Source: Clostridiales bacterium UBA1389 (GTDB lineage Bacteria > Bacillota > Clostridia > Oscillospirales > CAG-382). Taken from it: a DNA stretch of 56,873 nt. The notes beneath the pieces are model-generated. The model was given only the letters and a program-made list of their open reading frames with translations, was not told the origin of the DNA and ran no database searches. How positions within the stretch are numbered: position 1 is the stretch's first letter; each line of letters starts with the position of its first letter. Shown one piece after another: positions 33,683-42,294 of the stretch. The stretch covers positions 14,138 to 71,010 of the forward strand of contig DBQR01000013.1 in the NCBI GenBank assembly GCA_002305335.1. The letters are read 5' to 3'. A program made the translations under genes and the position numbers.

Positions 33683-34708
33683 TTAATTCCATTTGGTCTC
33701 ATCGCATAAGTATTCATGAATTTTCAGCACATCCGACGAAACGTTGGAAATAAAGGTGGCGTTGGAACCGGCGCTCAGGTAGTCGGTAAGCACCACAAGC
33801 AAATAAGGCCTTTCGCCGTAAAACACTATGGCCGCGTCGTTGGAGGCCTTTATATCCATCCCGTACTTATGGGCAACCGCATACAGGCTTTCCCCGCTTT
33901 CGTCGGTGGGGAGGCCTTTTTTAATAAACACGTTTTCGTTGGCGTTCTTCAATAATTCAACATACCAGGCGAAAAGCTCGCTTTCCTTTGAACGGCGGTA
34001 GATTTCTTGAAACATCCGCCCCACTCCGCCGGCGGTAAGCACCGTGCCGTAGGAACCGCTCAGGAAGGGTGCGTTGTATTCCTTCCGGGCCTTGTTATGG
34101 AAATCCTCAAGGGAAAGCACTCCCCCCGCCGAACCGGAGGTGTTGTAAAGCATTTTAAAGGCGGTGTTGTCGGAAATAAGGACGATATATTCGATTATTT
34201 CCCTTAGCGTCAGCACCGTCCCGTCGGGCATGTACTGAACGTCGCCGGTACCCCCGAACTTATGGTATTTTACCTTGTAGGTATGCTTATCCTCAAGGGT
34301 GATTTCTCCCTTTTCGAGCATATCGAAAACATAAAGCAGATAGGGGGCTTTTATTAGGCTTGCCGCCCCGAAAAGGCGGGAATCGTTATAGGTTACGGTA
34401 AACCCCGTTTCAAGGTCGCAATAGTACATGGCGCAGGCATAAGAGGAGGAGTTGAGCCGGTTTTCAAGGGAGGTCAACAGCTCCTGGGGTATGGTTTCGG
34501 GGAGTCGTGCGCCGCCGGCGGAGGCGGCGGGGAAAGCCACCGTAAAGGGCCCGGCTTCGGCGTTTTCCTCCTCATAGGCGGGAATATCCCTCGGTATAAA
34601 ATCTTTGTCAACCGCATCATAGTTTTGCTCGGTGTTATTACCTGCGCAGGAGGAAACAAAAAGGCAAAGCACTGCTGTTATAAGCAGAAAGGCAATCCGT
34701 TTTTTCAT
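33683..34708 (-). CDS. Class A beta-lactamase-fold serine hydrolase lipoprotein
   Basis: The 341-residue protein is a lipoprotein (signal to VSSC with Cys 21). The catalytic motifs of the fold are SLIK (S117-K120), SDN (179-181) and KYG (281-283). An E-x-x-L-N omega-loop motif with the general-base Glu is not apparent after SDN, so true beta-lactamase activity is doubtful. A peptidase, a penicillin-binding-like role or an inactive relative is equally possible. Its ATG follows the apgM stop with no gap. No neighbouring regulator of the BlaI/BlaR kind is seen. Confidence 0.85.
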   Translation of the reverse strand: MKKRIAFLLITAVLCLFVSSCAGNNTEQNYDAVDKDFIPRDIPAYEEENAEAGPFTVAFPAASAGGARLPETIPQELLTSLENRLNSSSYACAMYYCDLETGFTVTYNDSRLFGAASLIKAPYLLYVFDMLEKGEITLEDKHTYKVKYHKFGGTGDVQYMPDGTVLTLREIIEYIVLISDNTAFKMLYNTSGSAGGVLSLEDFHNKARKEYNAPFLSGSYGTVLTAGGVGRMFQEIYRRSKESELFAWYVELLKNANENVFIKKGLPTDESGESLYAVAHKYGMDIKASNDAAIVFYGERPYLLVVLTDYLSAGSNATFISNVSSDVLKIHEYLCDETKWN

Positions 34709-35929
34709 TTAATCCTCCTTTTTGAGAAAGTAATCCATAAGCTCATAGCCCTTATCGATGAACAACGATGTCCGGTCAGCCGCCTTTTCGGTGTAATTTA
34801 AATCAGGGTTTGCCTTTTCGTGTTCTGAGGAATAGACCACAAAAGGCACCGGCTCCCTTGTATGGCTTCGAATCGAAATGGGGGTGGGGTGGTCGGGGAG
34901 GAGAAGCAATTTATATTCCTTGCCCTTTGACTTGAGCACCCGCATTATGTAACCCAATATTTTTTCATCGATATTTTCGATAGCGGTGATTTTGGCGTTT
35001 ATATCCCCCTTATGACCGCATTCGTCGGGGGCTTCCACATGTATGTAAACGAAATCCTTTCCCTTTTCAAGTTCGTCTGTTGCCGCCTTTGCCTTGGCGG
35101 AATAGTCGGTGACGCACCCCCCCGTCGCCCCTTTGACTTTGGGGGTGTCAAGGCCGGCGCACCTGCCGATGCCCCGGATTAAATCAACCGCCCCGATAAC
35201 CGCCCCCTCAAGTCCGGTTTTTTCCTTGAAGGAGGGTAACACAGGCTTTTTTCCCGGCGCCCAGAACCAAAGGGAATTTGCCTTTTTAAGCCCCTTTTCC
35301 GCTCTCTTTATATTTACCGGATGGTTGTTTAACAGGTCGAAGGAGGCCTTCATTATATCAAGAAAAGGTCTGCTGTTTTCGCTTTCCGGCAAATAGGGGC
35401 CTATTATCCTTCCGAGAATATCGTGGGGTCGGGTGTAGTCGGTAAATTCCGGCGCGTCGTCATATACCAGCAGATTGCGGTAGCTTACGCCGGGGAAAAG
35501 CTTTTGTCCCTGTTTGCATAAGAATTTATCGCAGCTTTCGATTAGGATTTTTGCCTCCCCGTCGGAAATTTCATCCGAAGAGTGGTCAAGCATTGTTTTC
35601 TGTTCATAGCTTTCCCCGTTGTCGGAAAGGGAAACAAGATTAGCCCGTATTGCCGTCTGATTGGGCTTTAGCTCCACCCCCATCCCCAAAGCCTCAAGGG
35701 GGGACCGCCCTTTGGAATATATTTTGGGGTCATAACCCAAAATAGCAAGATTGGCGGTGTCGCTTTCGGGGACCATACCCTCGGGAACGGTCTGGACAAG
35801 ACCTAACTGTCCCCTTTGGGCAATGTAGTCCATAAATGGCGTGTCGGCATATTCAAGGGGGGTCTTGTTTCCCAGTTCCTTAAGGGGGTAATCCGCCATG
35901 CCGTCGCCGATTATAACTATATATTTCAT
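34709..35929 (-). CDS. apgM: Cofactor-independent phosphoglycerate mutase, archaeal type
   Basis: Interconverts 2- and 3-phosphoglycerate. The 406-residue protein is of the ApgM (alkaline phosphatase superfamily) type: MKYIVIIGDGMADYPLKELG at the N-terminus, VPESDTANLAILGYDP (candidate active Ser), YIHVEAPDECGHKGD and LLLPDHPTPISIRSHTREPVP (metal ligands). I place the start at 35929. An open frame extends to 35977 but would overlap rpiB and has no better site. It is 29 nt after rpiB in the same operon. Confidence 0.93.
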   Translation of the reverse strand: MKYIVIIGDGMADYPLKELGNKTPLEYADTPFMDYIAQRGQLGLVQTVPEGMVPESDTANLAILGYDPKIYSKGRSPLEALGMGVELKPNQTAIRANLVSLSDNGESYEQKTMLDHSSDEISDGEAKILIESCDKFLCKQGQKLFPGVSYRNLLVYDDAPEFTDYTRPHDILGRIIGPYLPESENSRPFLDIMKASFDLLNNHPVNIKRAEKGLKKANSLWFWAPGKKPVLPSFKEKTGLEGAVIGAVDLIRGIGRCAGLDTPKVKGATGGCVTDYSAKAKAATDELEKGKDFVYIHVEAPDECGHKGDINAKITAIENIDEKILGYIMRVLKSKGKEYKLLLLPDHPTPISIRSHTREPVPFVVYSSEHEKANPDLNYTEKAADRTSLFIDKGYELMDYFLKKED

Positions 35930-35958
35930 ACTTTCTTTTCCTGAACGTTTATTTTTCC

Positions 35959-36387
35959 TTATTCCTCGAACATGCATACCCGTTTTGTATGCCGTCCGCC
36001 GTCAAAGGGGGTATTCAAAAAGATTTCAAGGCAGGCCGAAGCCGTTTCGAAGTCAACCTGCTTTTCGCCGAAGCAGATTACGTTGCAGTTGTTGTGTCTC
36101 CGGCTCATTTCCGCTTCATAGGCGTTGTGGGCGTTGACCGCCCTTGCGTCCTTTACTTTGTTTGCGACTATTGCCATCCCCACCCCGGAGGTGCATACCA
36201 GCACGCCGAAGTCGCACTCCCCGCCTGCCACCCTTGAGGCAACCCTTTTGGCAAAGACGGGATAATCGCAGGAATCTAAGGAATCCGTTCCCTCGTCGAA
36301 CACCTCAACACCTTTGTTTTTAAGATAGTCAGCCAGCTTTGTTTTAAGGGCAAATCCCCCGTGGTCGCAGCCAATGGCGATTTTCAT
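35959..36387 (-). CDS. rpiB: Ribose 5-phosphate isomerase B
   Basis: Interconverts ribose 5-phosphate and ribulose 5-phosphate. The 142-residue protein has IAIGCDHGGFALK, the active Cys 65 in LVCTSGVGMAI and the MSRRHNNCNVICFG segment (family usually HNDAN). It overlaps tsaB by 4 nt. Its partner in nucleoside sugar use, deoB, lies upstream in the same operon, which makes a pentose phosphate salvage link likely. Confidence 0.93.
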   Translation of the reverse strand: MKIAIGCDHGGFALKTKLADYLKNKGVEVFDEGTDSLDSCDYPVFAKRVASRVAGGECDFGVLVCTSGVGMAIVANKVKDARAVNAHNAYEAEMSRRHNNCNVICFGEKQVDFETASACLEIFLNTPFDGGRHTKRVCMFEE

Positions 36388-37085
36388 ATGTTTTCCTGCC
36401 TTTCTTGTAACATTCTTTCAGCCTGGGAGGGTCTTAAATAAACGGGACGAAGGAGGGAATGGGTGGTGTGTTCCCCTTTATAAAACATTTCAAGCCCCGC
36501 TTCCGCCACCGAAAGACCGTTCTGGTCCCGGCAGGCTGAGGGTGAAAGGTAAATATCCTCCCTGTTTTCGCAAAGGGAATAAAAAAGTTCCGCACCGTCG
36601 CCGCAGAGGATTACCGGCTTTTTTGTATTTTTAATATCCGAATAGATTTCCTCAAAGGAAACACACCGGTCGTCGGTAAGCCTTTTGCCGTTTTCAAACA
36701 GGGCGTTGTAAAACTGGCTCCGCCTTGCGTCCATAACCGGGCATACAATCCCGTCGGGGAAGGTGATATTTTTTGACAAAGCCTCTAAGGTGGAAACCCC
36801 GCAGACGGGGGTGTCAAAGGGAAGCGCCAGCCCTTTTACGGTGGCAACCCCGATTCTCACCCCGGTAAAGGAACCGGGACCTGCGGATACGGCGATAAGG
36901 CCTAAATCCTTAACCCCGATATCAAAGGCATTTAAAGCCCTGTCGATTAAGGGCAGCAGGTTCTGGGAATGGGTAAGCCCGTTTTTCTGGGAATAAAGGG
37001 AATGGTTTTTTATTTTTCCGTTTATTTCCTCCCCCACCGCCACGGTGGCGGTAACGGCGGTGGTATCAAGTCCTAATACAAACAT
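36384..37085 (-). CDS. tsaB: tRNA t6A biosynthesis protein TsaB
   Basis: TsaB works with TsaD and TsaE to make threonylcarbamoyl-adenosine at tRNA position 37. The 233-residue protein has LGLDTTAVTATVAVG, the SHSQNLLPLID-like segment (LTHSQNLLPLID) and VSAGPGSFTGVRIGVATVKGLAL. It lies 2 nt after tsaE and overlaps rpiB. The separate RimI and TsaD genes are not in the window. Confidence 0.95.
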   Translation of the reverse strand: MFVLGLDTTAVTATVAVGEEINGKIKNHSLYSQKNGLTHSQNLLPLIDRALNAFDIGVKDLGLIAVSAGPGSFTGVRIGVATVKGLALPFDTPVCGVSTLEALSKNITFPDGIVCPVMDARRSQFYNALFENGKRLTDDRCVSFEEIYSDIKNTKKPVILCGDGAELFYSLCENREDIYLSPSACRDQNGLSVAEAGLEMFYKGEHTTHSLLRPVYLRPSQAERMLQERQENI

Positions 37086-37087
37086 GG

Positions 37088-37516
37088 TTAATCCTTATAT
37101 GTTATGTTTATTGTTCTCCGGTTTTCCCCTTCGGGGATAATTTCCACAAATACGGCGTCTTCCGGGATACAGTCCTCAAACAGTTCCCCCCACTCGATTA
37201 TAATTACCCCGTTCCTTTCCTCATAGTCGTAAAAGCCGGTGGAATACAAATCGTCCGGGCTTTTTATCCGGTAAAAGTCAAAGTGGAAAACCGGGGTTTT
37301 CCCCATATATTCGTTGACTATGGCGAAGGTGGGGGAGTGGACAAGGTTTATGCACTCCGGGCAGAGGCAGGCCACAATCCCCTTGGCAAAGGCGGTTTTC
37401 CCCGCCCCCAAAGGACCCGAAAGGCTTACGAATTTCCGTTCCTTTGCAAGGGGACCGATTGATTTTGCGATTTCAACCGTTTGATTCGGCGAATCGGATT
37501 TAAAGGTTAGTTTCAT
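37088..37516 (-). CDS. tsaE: tRNA t6A biosynthesis ATPase TsaE
   Basis: The ATPase that drives cycling of the TsaBD complex. The 142-residue protein has Walker A GPLGAGKT at 34-41, HSPTFAIVNEY, the VFHFDFYRIKSPDDL segment and IIIEWGELF. Length is normal. It follows deoB after a 17-nt gap and is coupled to tsaB. Confidence 0.95.
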   Translation of the reverse strand: MKLTFKSDSPNQTVEIAKSIGPLAKERKFVSLSGPLGAGKTAFAKGIVACLCPECINLVHSPTFAIVNEYMGKTPVFHFDFYRIKSPDDLYSTGFYDYEERNGVIIIEWGELFEDCIPEDAVFVEIIPEGENRRTINITYKD

Positions 37517-37533
37517 AAAACAATCCGTTTATT

Positions 37534-38706
37534 TTACTTGGTTATTTCGTCAAGAAAGGATATTCCGTTTATGGGTTTCCGTGTTCCCAAAAAGTCGCAC
37601 ACCGTGGCGCCGATATCTGCAAAAGTGTCCCGTACGCTTATGTTTTTTGGCTTTATGCCCTTTCCGAAACACAGCACCGGCACATATTCCCTTGAATGGT
37701 CGGTGGAAGGTGTCCCGGGGTCGCAGCCGTGGTCGGCGGTGATTATATACAAATCTCCCTCCGCCGTATTACCGACGATTTCCTCCAATGCCCTGTCGAA
37801 TTCCGAAAGAGCTTTGGCATAACCGTCAACGTCGTTCCGGTGGCCGTAAAGCATATCGAAATCCACCAGATTGGCAAAGCAGAGGCCGCTGAAGTCTTCT
37901 TTTTGAAGCTGTTTTATATATTCTATTCCTTCCGCATTTGAGGAGGTATGGTATTCCCTTGTTATCCCCCTGCCGGAAAAAATGTTGTAAATTTTCCCTA
38001 TGCCGATAACATCATAGCCCGAGAGGTTAACAAGGTCAAGAATGGTGTCATCCTCTGGAGTAAGGGAAAAATCTTTCCGGTTGGAGGTGCGGTAAAAATT
38101 GCCCTCGCTTCCCGCGAAGGGACGGGCAATAACCCTTGCCACGGCGTGGTCGCCCTTAAGTATCTCCCGGGCAATCTCACACATTTCATACTGCTTTTCC
38201 ACCGGATAAATATCCTCGTGGCAGGCAAGCTGGAAGACGCTGTCGGCGGAAGTATAGACAATGGGGTATCCCGTTTTAAGATGTTCCGAACCGTAATCCT
38301 TTATAACCTCGGTCCCGGAATAGGGTTTATTACAGAGGGTTTTTATGCCTATTGCCTTTTCGAATTCCCCGATTACTTCCATAGGAAAGCCTTCGGGATA
38401 AACGGGAAAAGGCCTGTCGGTTATTATTCCGGCGATTTCCCAGTGACCCACTATGGTGTCCTTGCCGGCGGATTTTTCAGCGGCCTTGCCGTAGGCGGCA
38501 AAGGGGGTGCATACAGTTGAATTATCATTTAGCCCCTCAATGTTAAACAGCCCGGCCTTAATAAGGTTGGGGCAGTCGAAAAAGGGGGATTTGCTTGCCG
38601 AAAGCAGGGTATTCGACCCTTCATCGCCGTAGTTTCCGGCATCGGGAAGTTCCCCTATGCCCGCGCTGTCAAGTATTATCAGAAACACCCGTTTTTTATT
38701 AGCCAT
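37534..38706 (-). CDS. deoB: Phosphopentomutase DeoB
   Basis: Moves phosphate between the 1 and 5 positions of ribose or deoxyribose in nucleoside breakdown. The 390-residue protein belongs to the alkaline phosphatase superfamily: VFLIILDSAGIGELPDA at the start, GKDTIVGHWEIAG (active Thr), NLVDFDMLYGHRNDVDGYA and ITADHGCDPGTPSTDHSREYVP (metal ligands). It is first in the deoB-tsaE-tsaB-rpiB-apgM operon and has its own promoter. Confidence 0.96.
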   Translation of the reverse strand: MANKKRVFLIILDSAGIGELPDAGNYGDEGSNTLLSASKSPFFDCPNLIKAGLFNIEGLNDNSTVCTPFAAYGKAAEKSAGKDTIVGHWEIAGIITDRPFPVYPEGFPMEVIGEFEKAIGIKTLCNKPYSGTEVIKDYGSEHLKTGYPIVYTSADSVFQLACHEDIYPVEKQYEMCEIAREILKGDHAVARVIARPFAGSEGNFYRTSNRKDFSLTPEDDTILDLVNLSGYDVIGIGKIYNIFSGRGITREYHTSSNAEGIEYIKQLQKEDFSGLCFANLVDFDMLYGHRNDVDGYAKALSEFDRALEEIVGNTAEGDLYIITADHGCDPGTPSTDHSREYVPVLCFGKGIKPKNISVRDTFADIGATVCDFLGTRKPINGISFLDEITK

Positions 38707-38726
38707 TATCTATCACACCTTTTTTA

Positions 38727-38755
38727 AGTATATCATTTTACCGTTAAAATAACAA
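38727..38755 (-). promoter_or_regulatory. Promoter of the deoB-tsaE-tsaB-rpiB-apgM operon
   Basis: On the minus strand TTGTTA (38750-38755) lies 17 bp from TATACT (38727-38732). The start near 38720 leaves a very short leader before the ATG at 38706, still including AGGTG. Confidence 0.65.
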
Positions 38756-38784
38756 GTCTTTTTTCTATAATTCCCCCATAAAAT
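38756..38784 (+). promoter_or_regulatory. Possible sigma-E-like promoter of the sporulation cluster
   Basis: CATAAAAT (38777-38784) resembles the -10 of mother-cell sigma-E promoters (CATACAAT-like), with a poor -35 (GTCTTTT, 38756-38762) 14 bp upstream. spoIIIA operons are sigma-E-dependent in Bacillus, so the position fits. A TATAAT at 38766-38771 offers a sigma-A reading instead, but lacks a good -35. Confidence 0.35.
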
Positions 38785-38818
38785 TAATTAGCAAACTTAA
38801 AAAAGGAGGACGTCCTCT

Positions 38819-40333
38819 TTGAAGGCAAAAAACAGCCTGGTGGGAAACGCCATGATAATCTGCGCCTTTTCCCTTGCCTGCCGGGGAAGCGGAATGTTAT
38901 TCCGGCTTTACCTTTCCAACCGGATAGGCAGCGAGGGAATCGGCCTTTACCAGCTGGTTTTGTCGATTTATTCTTTGTTCGCCTCCTTTGCCACTGCGGG
39001 GATAGGGGTATCCGTATCCAAACTGGCGGCGGAGGAGCTGGAGGGCGGGGGAGGTACCAAGGGAGCCGAAAAGGTGTTCAAAACCGCCTTCCGCCTTGCA
39101 CTGCTTATCGGCGTGGTTTCGATGAGCCTGCTGATTGCCTTTTCAGGTACTTTTTCCAAGCTTTTATTACAGGATTCCCGCACTCTTCTGCCCCTGCGCA
39201 TACTGGCGCTGTCCATGCCCTTTATGGCAATGTCCTCAAGCATGAAGGGCTACTTTATCGCCTCAAGAAGGGTAATGATTCCCGCTTCCAGCTCCCTGAT
39301 GGAGGAGCTTTGCAAAATCGGACTTAACATAGCCATTATAACTTTGCTCTTAGGCACCACCGCAGACATAGGAAAACTCTGCATAGGGATAACCGCCGGT
39401 CTTGCTTTGGGGGAGATATTGTCCTTTCTTTATGTATATTCTTTCTGGTTTTTCGGTAAAAGATACCGGTTCAGTAAGGGAGAAACCCGGTTTTGTCCCC
39501 TTAAGCGTATAACCGCCGTCGCTCTTCCCAATGCGGCGGGGAGCTGGCTGACCAGCGGACTTCATACAGCAGAAAATATACTTATACCCTACTGCTTTGC
39601 CCTGTACGGCGGGGGAAAGTCAAAGGCCTTGTCGGACTTCGGCCTGATAAGGGGTATGGTCATACCCGTTTTATTCTTCCCCTTTGCCTTCCTTTCGGCG
39701 CTCATTTCAATCCTTATCCCCGAAATATCCCGTCTTAACACCTTTTCGGACAAGACCGCCCGGGACAGCAAAATGCAGAAAACCCTCCGCCTTACCTTTG
39801 TTTTTTCCATTGCCGCCGGCGGGATATTCTTTGCCTTTCCGAAGGAAATAAGCCTTGCCTTTTACCCTTCGGCGGAGGCTGCTTCCGCCTTCCGGCTGCT
39901 TGCCGCCGTCACCCCCTTTATGTATATCGAAACCATTTCCGACGGGCTTTTGAAGGGAATAGGCGAGCAGGCCTTTACCATGAGGGTTACCTTGTATAAC
40001 TGTATCCTCCGTATAGCCTCGGTGTTTTTGATTATCCCCCACACCGGTGCCGTCGGATACCTCTGGCTGCTAATCGTGTCGAACACTTTTTCCTTCCTTA
40101 TGTGCTTAGGGCGTATTCTTAAAGTAAGCACCGTCCGCATAGGATTTATCAGATATTTTTTAACCCCCCTGTTGTGCGCCTTTGTTGCGGGAATGGTGTC
40201 GAAGGTTTTTGTGAATATGATAGGCAGCGATATCGCCATGGCTGCGGCAGCGGGGGGCTGCATATCCTTTATCGCTGTTTATTTCGTGTTGTTCCTTGCG
40301 GTGAATGGAATTGGAAAGCAAAAAAATATTTAA
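38819..40333 (+). CDS. SpoVB-like polysaccharide/lipid flippase
   Basis: The 504-residue polytopic protein (12 or more helices) is of the MOP/MVF superfamily and closest in look to SpoVB, which is needed for spore cortex formation and probably moves lipid-linked precursors. Features are the N-terminal ISRLYLSNRIGSEG-like segment (FRLYLSNRIGSEGIGLYQL), SKLAAEEL, and PNAAGSWLTSGLHTAENILIP. It starts with TTG at 38819 after AAAAGGAGGA. It overlaps spoIIIAA by 29 nt, so it is probably cotranscribed with the sporulation operon. Confidence 0.8.
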   Translation: MKAKNSLVGNAMIICAFSLACRGSGMLFRLYLSNRIGSEGIGLYQLVLSIYSLFASFATAGIGVSVSKLAAEELEGGGGTKGAEKVFKTAFRLALLIGVVSMSLLIAFSGTFSKLLLQDSRTLLPLRILALSMPFMAMSSSMKGYFIASRRVMIPASSSLMEELCKIGLNIAIITLLLGTTADIGKLCIGITAGLALGEILSFLYVYSFWFFGKRYRFSKGETRFCPLKRITAVALPNAAGSWLTSGLHTAENILIPYCFALYGGGKSKALSDFGLIRGMVIPVLFFPFAFLSALISILIPEISRLNTFSDKTARDSKMQKTLRLTFVFSIAAGGIFFAFPKEISLAFYPSAEAASAFRLLAAVTPFMYIETISDGLLKGIGEQAFTMRVTLYNCILRIASVFLIIPHTGAVGYLWLLIVSNTFSFLMCLGRILKVSTVRIGFIRYFLTPLLCAFVAGMVSKVFVNMIGSDIAMAAAAGGCISFIAVYFVLFLAVNGIGKQKNI

Positions 40334-41201
40334 ATACCTTCCGTTGAGAATATATCTCCTGATGCTTAAAATCCCCGAAAATGCGGTGGTAAATCTAAAC
40401 GAAATCCGCCTTCGGGTGGGACTTCCCCTGTCCTTGTCCTTCGGCAACCGCAACCTTTCGGTAAACGATAGCGGAAAGCTGTGCAGGCCGGAGGAGGGGA
40501 CCACCGTCACCGGAGAGGAAATGAAGGAATGTATTTCGAAGCTTACCAGGTCATCCCTGTATTCTTATGACGAAACCATAAAATACGGCTATATCCCCCT
40601 TGAGGAGGGCTGCCGGGCGGGGATCTGTGGCGATGCCGTAACAAGTAAAAACGGCATTAAAACCTTTTCGTCGATAAAGTCGGTGTCCCTTAGGGTTTCA
40701 AGGCTTTATCCCGACCTGGCAAAGCCCCTTGCCGAATATTTCGGCCTAAACGGCATATGCGGTACATTGGTGTTTTCCCCCCCGGGGCTCGGAAAAACCA
40801 CCTACCTCCGGTCGGCGGCCTACCTTCTGTCAAGGGGAAACAAGCCTTTGAAGGTGGGGATAGCCGACGAAAGAAGCGAACTGTTTGTCCCCGAAATGAC
40901 CGGCTGCCTTATCGACTATGTTCGGAACTGCAAAAAGCGGGAGGGAATAGACCTTCTAACCCGCACCATGTCCCCCCAGGTGATTATCTGCGACGAAATT
41001 TCCGACGCCGAGGTGGAAGGTATAATCGAAGCCCAGAACAGCGGGGTCTGTCTTATCGCTTCATGTCACGGGGAAAGCCTTGAAGGCATAATGAAAAGAC
41101 CTCATATCCACAAAATGACCGAAAAGGGGATTTTCCGGCTGTTTGTCCGGCTGTGGCAGGACGGGGGGTATAAAAGCGAAATCATAACAAGGGAGCAATA
41201 A
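40305..41201 (+). CDS. spoIIIAA: Stage III sporulation protein AA (ATPase)
   Basis: The cytosolic, secretion-type ATPase of the SpoIIIA channel that joins mother cell and forespore. The 298-residue protein has the EIRLRVGLPLSLSFGNRNL N-terminal segment, Walker A in FSPPGLGKTTYLRSAA and the Walker B-like VIICDEISDAEVEG. It begins inside the end of the SpoVB-like gene and is followed after 1 bp by spoIIIAB. Confidence 0.95.
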   Translation: MELESKKIFKYLPLRIYLLMLKIPENAVVNLNEIRLRVGLPLSLSFGNRNLSVNDSGKLCRPEEGTTVTGEEMKECISKLTRSSLYSYDETIKYGYIPLEEGCRAGICGDAVTSKNGIKTFSSIKSVSLRVSRLYPDLAKPLAEYFGLNGICGTLVFSPPGLGKTTYLRSAAYLLSRGNKPLKVGIADERSELFVPEMTGCLIDYVRNCKKREGIDLLTRTMSPQVIICDEISDAEVEGIIEAQNSGVCLIASCHGESLEGIMKRPHIHKMTEKGIFRLFVRLWQDGGYKSEIITREQ

Positions 41202-41202
41202 A

Positions 41203-41694
41203 ATGGTTAAAATAATTGCGTCGGGACTGCTTATTGCGGTGGGCTGGTTTTGCGGCGGCATGTATGCAGAGCATAAAAGGAAAAGCTACCTTGAGCTTTG
41301 CGGGGTGATCAATCTTGTGGAAAACATGAAAAATTCCATTTCCTATTCCCGCACCGAGCTGTATGATATTTTTTCCTCCTTTTCGGATAAAGCCCTTGAG
41401 GACTGCGGCTTTACGGAAATTCTGAAAAGCTCCTCCAATATCCCCGCCAACGAAAGCTGGCAGGCCGCCGTCGGATGTTTATCCTTAGGGGAGGGTATAA
41501 AAGGGGTTTTATCCTCATTGGGGTCGTCTTTGGGGCTTTTGGACTGCGACACTCAGATCGAAAAGCTGGAAAACTGTCTTGACTTTTTAACAAAAGAAAG
41601 GGATTCCCTAAAGGAAAGCCTTTATAAAAAGCTGAAAAGCTACCGCTATCTCGGCGCTTTGGCGGGAAGCCTTGCGGCCATAGTTTTATATTAA
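41203..41694 (+). CDS. spoIIIAB: Stage III sporulation protein AB
   Basis: A GspF-like small membrane protein of the SpoIIIA complex. The 163-residue product has a membrane helix at each end (ISGLLIAVGWFCGGMYA-like start and LGALAGSLAAIVLY at the end) with a helical cytoplasmic part between, including the family segment LINLVENMKNSISYSRTEL-like at about 30-48. The ATG lies just past the spoIIIAA stop. Confidence 0.92.
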   Translation: MVKIIASGLLIAVGWFCGGMYAEHKRKSYLELCGVINLVENMKNSISYSRTELYDIFSSFSDKALEDCGFTEILKSSSNIPANESWQAAVGCLSLGEGIKGVLSSLGSSLGLLDCDTQIEKLENCLDFLTKERDSLKESLYKKLKSYRYLGALAGSLAAIVLY

Positions 41695-41722
41695 CGCAGA
41701 CAGAAGGGAATGGTAGGGGTTC

Positions 41723-41917
41723 TTGAACATAACGCTGGTATTGAAAATCGCAGGGGTGGGGCTTTTAGTGTCCATCGCCTGCCAGATACTTTCCAAAACC
41801 GGGAGGGAGGAACAGTCCACCTATGTGGCGGTGGCGGGGGTTATAATCGTAATGCTTATGCTTGTTTCGGAAATCGGCTCCCTGTTTAACGCCATAAGGA
41901 GCGTGTTCGGCCTATGA
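41723..41917 (+). CDS. spoIIIAC: Stage III sporulation protein AC
   Basis: A 64-residue two-helix membrane protein of the SpoIIIA complex. The family pattern KIAGVGLLVSIACQILSKTGREE is present and the length is exactly that of the family. It starts with TTG at 41723 after GTAGGGG, and its end overlaps spoIIIAD by 4 nt. Confidence 0.93.
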   Translation: MNITLVLKIAGVGLLVSIACQILSKTGREEQSTYVAVAGVIIVMLMLVSEIGSLFNAIRSVFGL

Positions 41918-42294
41918 ACATTTACGCCTTATGCGGCGTGGGAATATGCGCCGTCTGCATTTCCATTATTTTAAAACAAATGGGGACATCCTTTTCCCCC
42001 ATGGTAACCGCCGCCGCAGGGGTTATTATGCTTGCCTACATTGCAATCCAGATAATACCCGTCCTTGAATATGTAAAAACATTGTCCTACCAAAGCGGGA
42101 TGAGCGAATATTTTGCCGTTGCGGTTAAAGCTTTAGGGATAGCCCTGGTATGCCAGATGGCGTCGGAAATCTGCCGGGACTGCGGGGAAACGGCGGTGGG
42201 GGGGCGGATAGAGCTTGCCGGAAAGGCGGCCATTATTATTATCTCCCTTCCGGTGTTGAAAAATTTAGTGTCCTTTGCGAGGGAGCTGCTTTGA
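41914..42294 (+). CDS. spoIIIAD: Stage III sporulation protein AD
   Basis: A 126-residue polytopic component of the SpoIIIA complex. Family features are VGICAVCISIILKQMG and YFAVAVKALGIALVCQMASEICRDCGE, followed by a terminal helix. It overlaps spoIIIAC (4 nt) and spoIIIAE (TTGA overlap). Confidence 0.93.
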   Translation: MNIYALCGVGICAVCISIILKQMGTSFSPMVTAAAGVIMLAYIAIQIIPVLEYVKTLSYQSGMSEYFAVAVKALGIALVCQMASEICRDCGETAVGGRIELAGKAAIIIISLPVLKNLVSFARELL

